Assembly: GCA_004558595.1 (NCBI GenBank)
Contig: SFCN01000048.1
Coordinates: 1-15,702, forward strand
DNA: 15,702 nucleotides
Source: Phascolarctobacterium sp.
Lineage (GTDB): Bacteria > Bacillota > Negativicutes > Acidaminococcales > Acidaminococcaceae
Direction: 5' to 3'
Both the position numbers and the translations under genes were made by a program. Position 1 is the stretch's first letter, and every line of letters begins with the position of its first letter. The notes beneath the pieces are model-generated. The model did not search any database. It worked only from the letters and a program-made list of their open reading frames with translations, and had not been told where the DNA came from. Below are positions 14,723-15,702 of this stretch, one piece after another.

Positions 14723-15702
14723 ATGAAAAGAAGAATGCACAAGAAGGCTTTGCTTGCAGCTTTGATTTGTATTTCTATAGTTTCGGGGGGGACAAAAGCG
14801 CTTGCTAAAGATAGTGTTGGCGAATTTGCACTGGATACGATGGTGGTCACGGCAACGAGGACCATGAAACAACTACAGGAAGTACCGGCAAGTGTGAGTG
14901 TTGTGACCGCTGCAGATATCGAGAAAAGATCCATTAATTCCGTGCCCGAGGCATTACAAACACTGCCCGGAGTTTATATGAGTCAGGCTAATTCTTTTGG
15001 CAGCTCCGGTGAAATTCAAATTCGTGGCTTTAGCTCTGATAATGTTCTGTTATTGGTTGATGGTATGCCCATGAACTCAGCCTATAATAACGATATTCAA
15101 TGGGAAATGCTGCCTGTTGAGAATATTGAACGTATTGAGCTTGCTAAGGGTGCTGGCTCTTCTCTTTATGGTGGCCGTGCTGTAGGTGCCGTTATTAATA
15201 TTATTACTAAGGATGCAAAGACTAAGGGCGCTCATGTAAACGCCGTTGTAAATTATGGTAGCAATAATACGTGGAAAAAATCTGTTTATGCTGATGTCAA
15301 GGCCAATGACAAGGTGAGCTTTGGCATCGGCTACGAGAATAAAAAGTCAGATGGATATCAGAATTATCTCTATACTGGTTCAACTAAGAAGTATGATACG
15401 GAGGTAACCAAGGATAATGTCAAAAAATTGGATAAGCTTCCTCCGCAATTAAGTAATGGTAAGTATGTTTTTGGTGGTCGTGGTAATAAGCTTTGGGAGA
15501 ATGAAAATTATCACGGTTATTTTAAATACGATTTTGATGATAGTAAATCATTAAAATATTCCTTCACCAAAGCGAAAAGCACTTATAAATATGGTACTGG
15601 CTATACCAATTTATATAAGGATGGCAAACCGGTGTATAGTGGTAATTTTTATATTAATGACAAAAGCTATATCGCTCCCTCTTTGGGCTCCGGCTACCTA
15701 GG
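14723..15702 (+). CDS. TonB-dependent outer-membrane receptor, 3' partial
   Basis: The frame from the ATG at 14723 (AGGAGGT at 14709-14715, seven bases upstream) is open to the window end, giving 326 residues of a protein normally 600-750 long. A Sec signal peptide covers about 1-28 (KRRMHKKALLAALICISIVS, cleavage after ALA). A TonB-box-like LDTMVVTATR follows at about 37-46. The plug domain covers about 50-165: VPASVSVVTAADIEKRS, EALQTLPGVYM, IQIRGFSSDNVLLLVDGMPM, then ENIERIELAKGAGSSLYGGR and AVGAVINIITK. Barrel strands rich in Tyr, Asn and Gly begin after that. Receptors of this type import siderophores, haem, cobalamin or other large ligands across the outer membrane using TonB-ExbBD energy. 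The ligand cannot be told from the plug, although the overall plug style is that of FepA/CirA/BtuB-like proteins. Confidence 0.95.
   Translation, partial: MKRRMHKKALLAALICISIVSGGTKALAKDSVGEFALDTMVVTATRTMKQLQEVPASVSVVTAADIEKRSINSVPEALQTLPGVYMSQANSFGSSGEIQIRGFSSDNVLLLVDGMPMNSAYNNDIQWEMLPVENIERIELAKGAGSSLYGGRAVGAVINIITKDAKTKGAHVNAVVNYGSNNTWKKSVYADVKANDKVSFGIGYENKKSDGYQNYLYTGSTKKYDTEVTKDNVKKLDKLPPQLSNGKYVFGGRGNKLWENENYHGYFKYDFDDSKSLKYSFTKAKSTYKYGTGYTNLYKDGKPVYSGNFYINDKSYIAPSLGSGYL
14785..14791 (+). repeat. Seven-G homopolymer in the receptor signal sequence
   Basis: Seven consecutive G in codons 21-23 of the receptor gene. Loss of one G would bring a TGA at 14865-14867 into frame, and gain of one would bring a TAA at 14806-14808 into frame, so slippage would switch the protein off. 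Confidence 0.9.

Noticed and set aside
14653..14934. A 93-codon minus-strand frame overlapping the receptor start
   Set aside because: It is antisense to the clear signal peptide and plug codons of the receptor and has no family resemblance.
1..15702. CRISPR arrays, tRNA or rRNA genes, and intact insertion sequences
   Set aside because: No spaced direct repeats, cloverleaf sequences, rRNA segments or transposase genes with terminal repeats were seen on either strand.

Overview
The window looks like chromosomal DNA of a diderm Firmicute, most likely one of the Negativicutes (Acidaminococcaceae or a relative). The core genes are arranged and spelled as in Firmicutes: maf-radC-mreBCD, and the TIGR03960/TIGR03936 radical SAM pair. 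The window also encodes a TonB-dependent receptor with a signal peptide, which implies an outer membrane. The lineage is inferred from gene content, not from a phylogenetic marker.

Left edge (1-1259): an AT-rich gene for a PD-(D/E)XK nuclease-like protein, whose start lies outside the window. Region 1260-2760 is a gene graveyard. It holds a frameshifted, stop-interrupted tail that looks like a small heat-shock protein (Hsp20), a strong rho-independent terminator, a good sigma70-type promoter, and remains of a polar amino-acid ABC transporter. The ATPase, solute-binding lipoprotein and permease are all present in order, and each has lost a large internal or N-terminal part. A terminator at 2801-2828 closes this debris field.

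Centre (2961-13578): twelve tightly spaced plus-strand genes that read as one long transcription unit preceded by an extended -10 promoter. The order is two unrecognised small membrane proteins, an RseC/MucC-like membrane protein, maf, radC, mreB, mreC, mreD, mrdA (PBP2), rodA, a TIGR03960-type radical SAM protein and its TIGR03936/DUF2344 partner. MreB/C/D, PBP2 and RodA together form the elongasome: MreB filaments guide the RodA glycosyltransferase and PBP2 transpeptidase through MreC and MreD. Several neighbours overlap by 1-4 bases (maf/radC, mreC/mreD, radical SAM/DUF2344), which points to translational coupling. A hairpin terminator at 13688-13725 ends the unit.

Right edge (13730-15702): a minus-strand MerR-family regulator with a probable GyrI-like ligand-binding domain, divergent from a TonB-dependent outer-membrane receptor that runs off the window. 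The 165-base gap contains a classic MerR-type promoter toward the receptor (TTGACT, exactly 19 bases, TATTAT, with an imperfect dyad in the spacer) and an overlapping extended -10 promoter toward merR. This suggests a ligand-switched importer unit. The receptor also has a seven-G run inside its signal-peptide codons, a possible on/off slippage site. No complete new system was found; the MerR-receptor unit and the ABC transporter graveyard are the most interesting parts.
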